Shown: piece by piece, positions 6,336 to 6,431 of the stretch
Numbering within the stretch: position 1 is the first letter of the stretch
Layout of the letters: the number at the start of each line of letters is the position of its first letter
From: an uncultured Emergencia sp.
GTDB lineage: Bacteria; Bacillota; Clostridia; Peptostreptococcales; Anaerovoracaceae
Length of the DNA stretch: 6,431 nt
Reading direction: 5' to 3'
NCBI GenBank assembly: GCA_937997955.1
Contig: CALLDR010000112.1
Span: 1 to 6,431 of the forward strand
Translations under genes and position numbers: made by a program
The notes under the pieces: generated by a model
Told to the model about the DNA's origin: nothing
What the model saw: the letters and a program-made list of their open reading frames with translations, nothing else
The model's database searches: none

Positions 6336-6407
6336 CTGATAAATGAAATTACAGTTCACAATGATTTCCAGGAAGTGGGGATAAATGTTGGAATTTCAAT
6401 GTTTTTG
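6322..6407. repeat. 86-bp direct repeat, right copy
   Basis: This matches 1-86 at 84 of 86 positions and in the same orientation. Similarity ends at 6408, where gatgttttcg replaces the gctgtgaact of the left copy, so this copy lacks the second arm of the longer inverted repeat seen there. The element begins 9 bases upstream of the -10 box of the surface-protein gene and covers its -35 region and about 70 bases above it, a position that suits a regulatory cassette or a conserved upstream region of a gene family. Confidence 0.85.
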
Positions 6408-6431
6408 ATGTTTTCGTTGTGATAAAATGCG

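Noticed and set aside
1..6407. The flanking direct repeats as ends of an insertion sequence or composite transposon
   Set aside because: No transposase or recombinase is encoded between them, no short target-site duplications can be judged, and the right copy sits in a promoter.

Overview
The window looks like chromosomal DNA of an anaerobic low-to-mid GC Bacillota, most likely class Clostridia. Supporting signs are strong GGAGG-type ribosome binding sites, sigma-A-like TATAAT boxes, an AAA_14/DUF4143 ATPase, a type I-C-like CRISPR repeat, and a large Ala-rich secreted protein ending in a fibronectin-III-like domain typical of clostridial surface proteins. The family or genus cannot be fixed from the sequence alone.

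Layout from left to right. (a) 1-86 is a copy of an 86-bp element that recurs in the same orientation at 6322-6407 with two mismatches. (b) 153-1135 is a compact toxin-antitoxin operon: a promoter overlapping a perfect 20-bp palindrome, an antitoxin with a RelB/DinJ-like N-terminus and a VbhA-like Fic-inhibitory C-terminus, and an overlapping Fic-domain AMP-transferase toxin. (c) 1136-1703 is a CRISPR leader with a 10-bp inverted repeat, followed by a short array: five full repeats of 32-33 bp, five spacers of 33-35 bp and a truncated sixth repeat. No cas gene is in the window. (d) 1704-1867 is an apparently non-coding array trailer. (e) 1868-3229 is a good promoter and a 428-aa AAA_14/DUF4143 ATPase with a PD-(D/E)xK-like C-terminal motif. 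(f) 3267-3307 is a terminator shared by the two convergent genes. (g) 3334-6267 on the minus strand is a 977-aa secreted, mostly helical protein. Its promoter lies beside the second copy of the 86-bp element.

How the parts may work together. The antitoxin probably binds the palindrome through its ribbon-helix-helix part and blocks the Fic active site through its C-terminal helix, so one protein would do both autoregulation and neutralisation. The CRISPR leader begins right after the toxin stop codon, so the cas genes must be elsewhere or lost. The TA module, array and ATPase together look like an accessory/defence cluster between two copies of an upstream element. The right copy lies at the surface-protein promoter. 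By analogy the left copy may lie upstream of a related leftward gene just outside the window.

The most notable points are the fused antitoxin, the cas-less type I-C-like array abutting a TA operon, and the duplicated upstream element flanking the accessory cluster.
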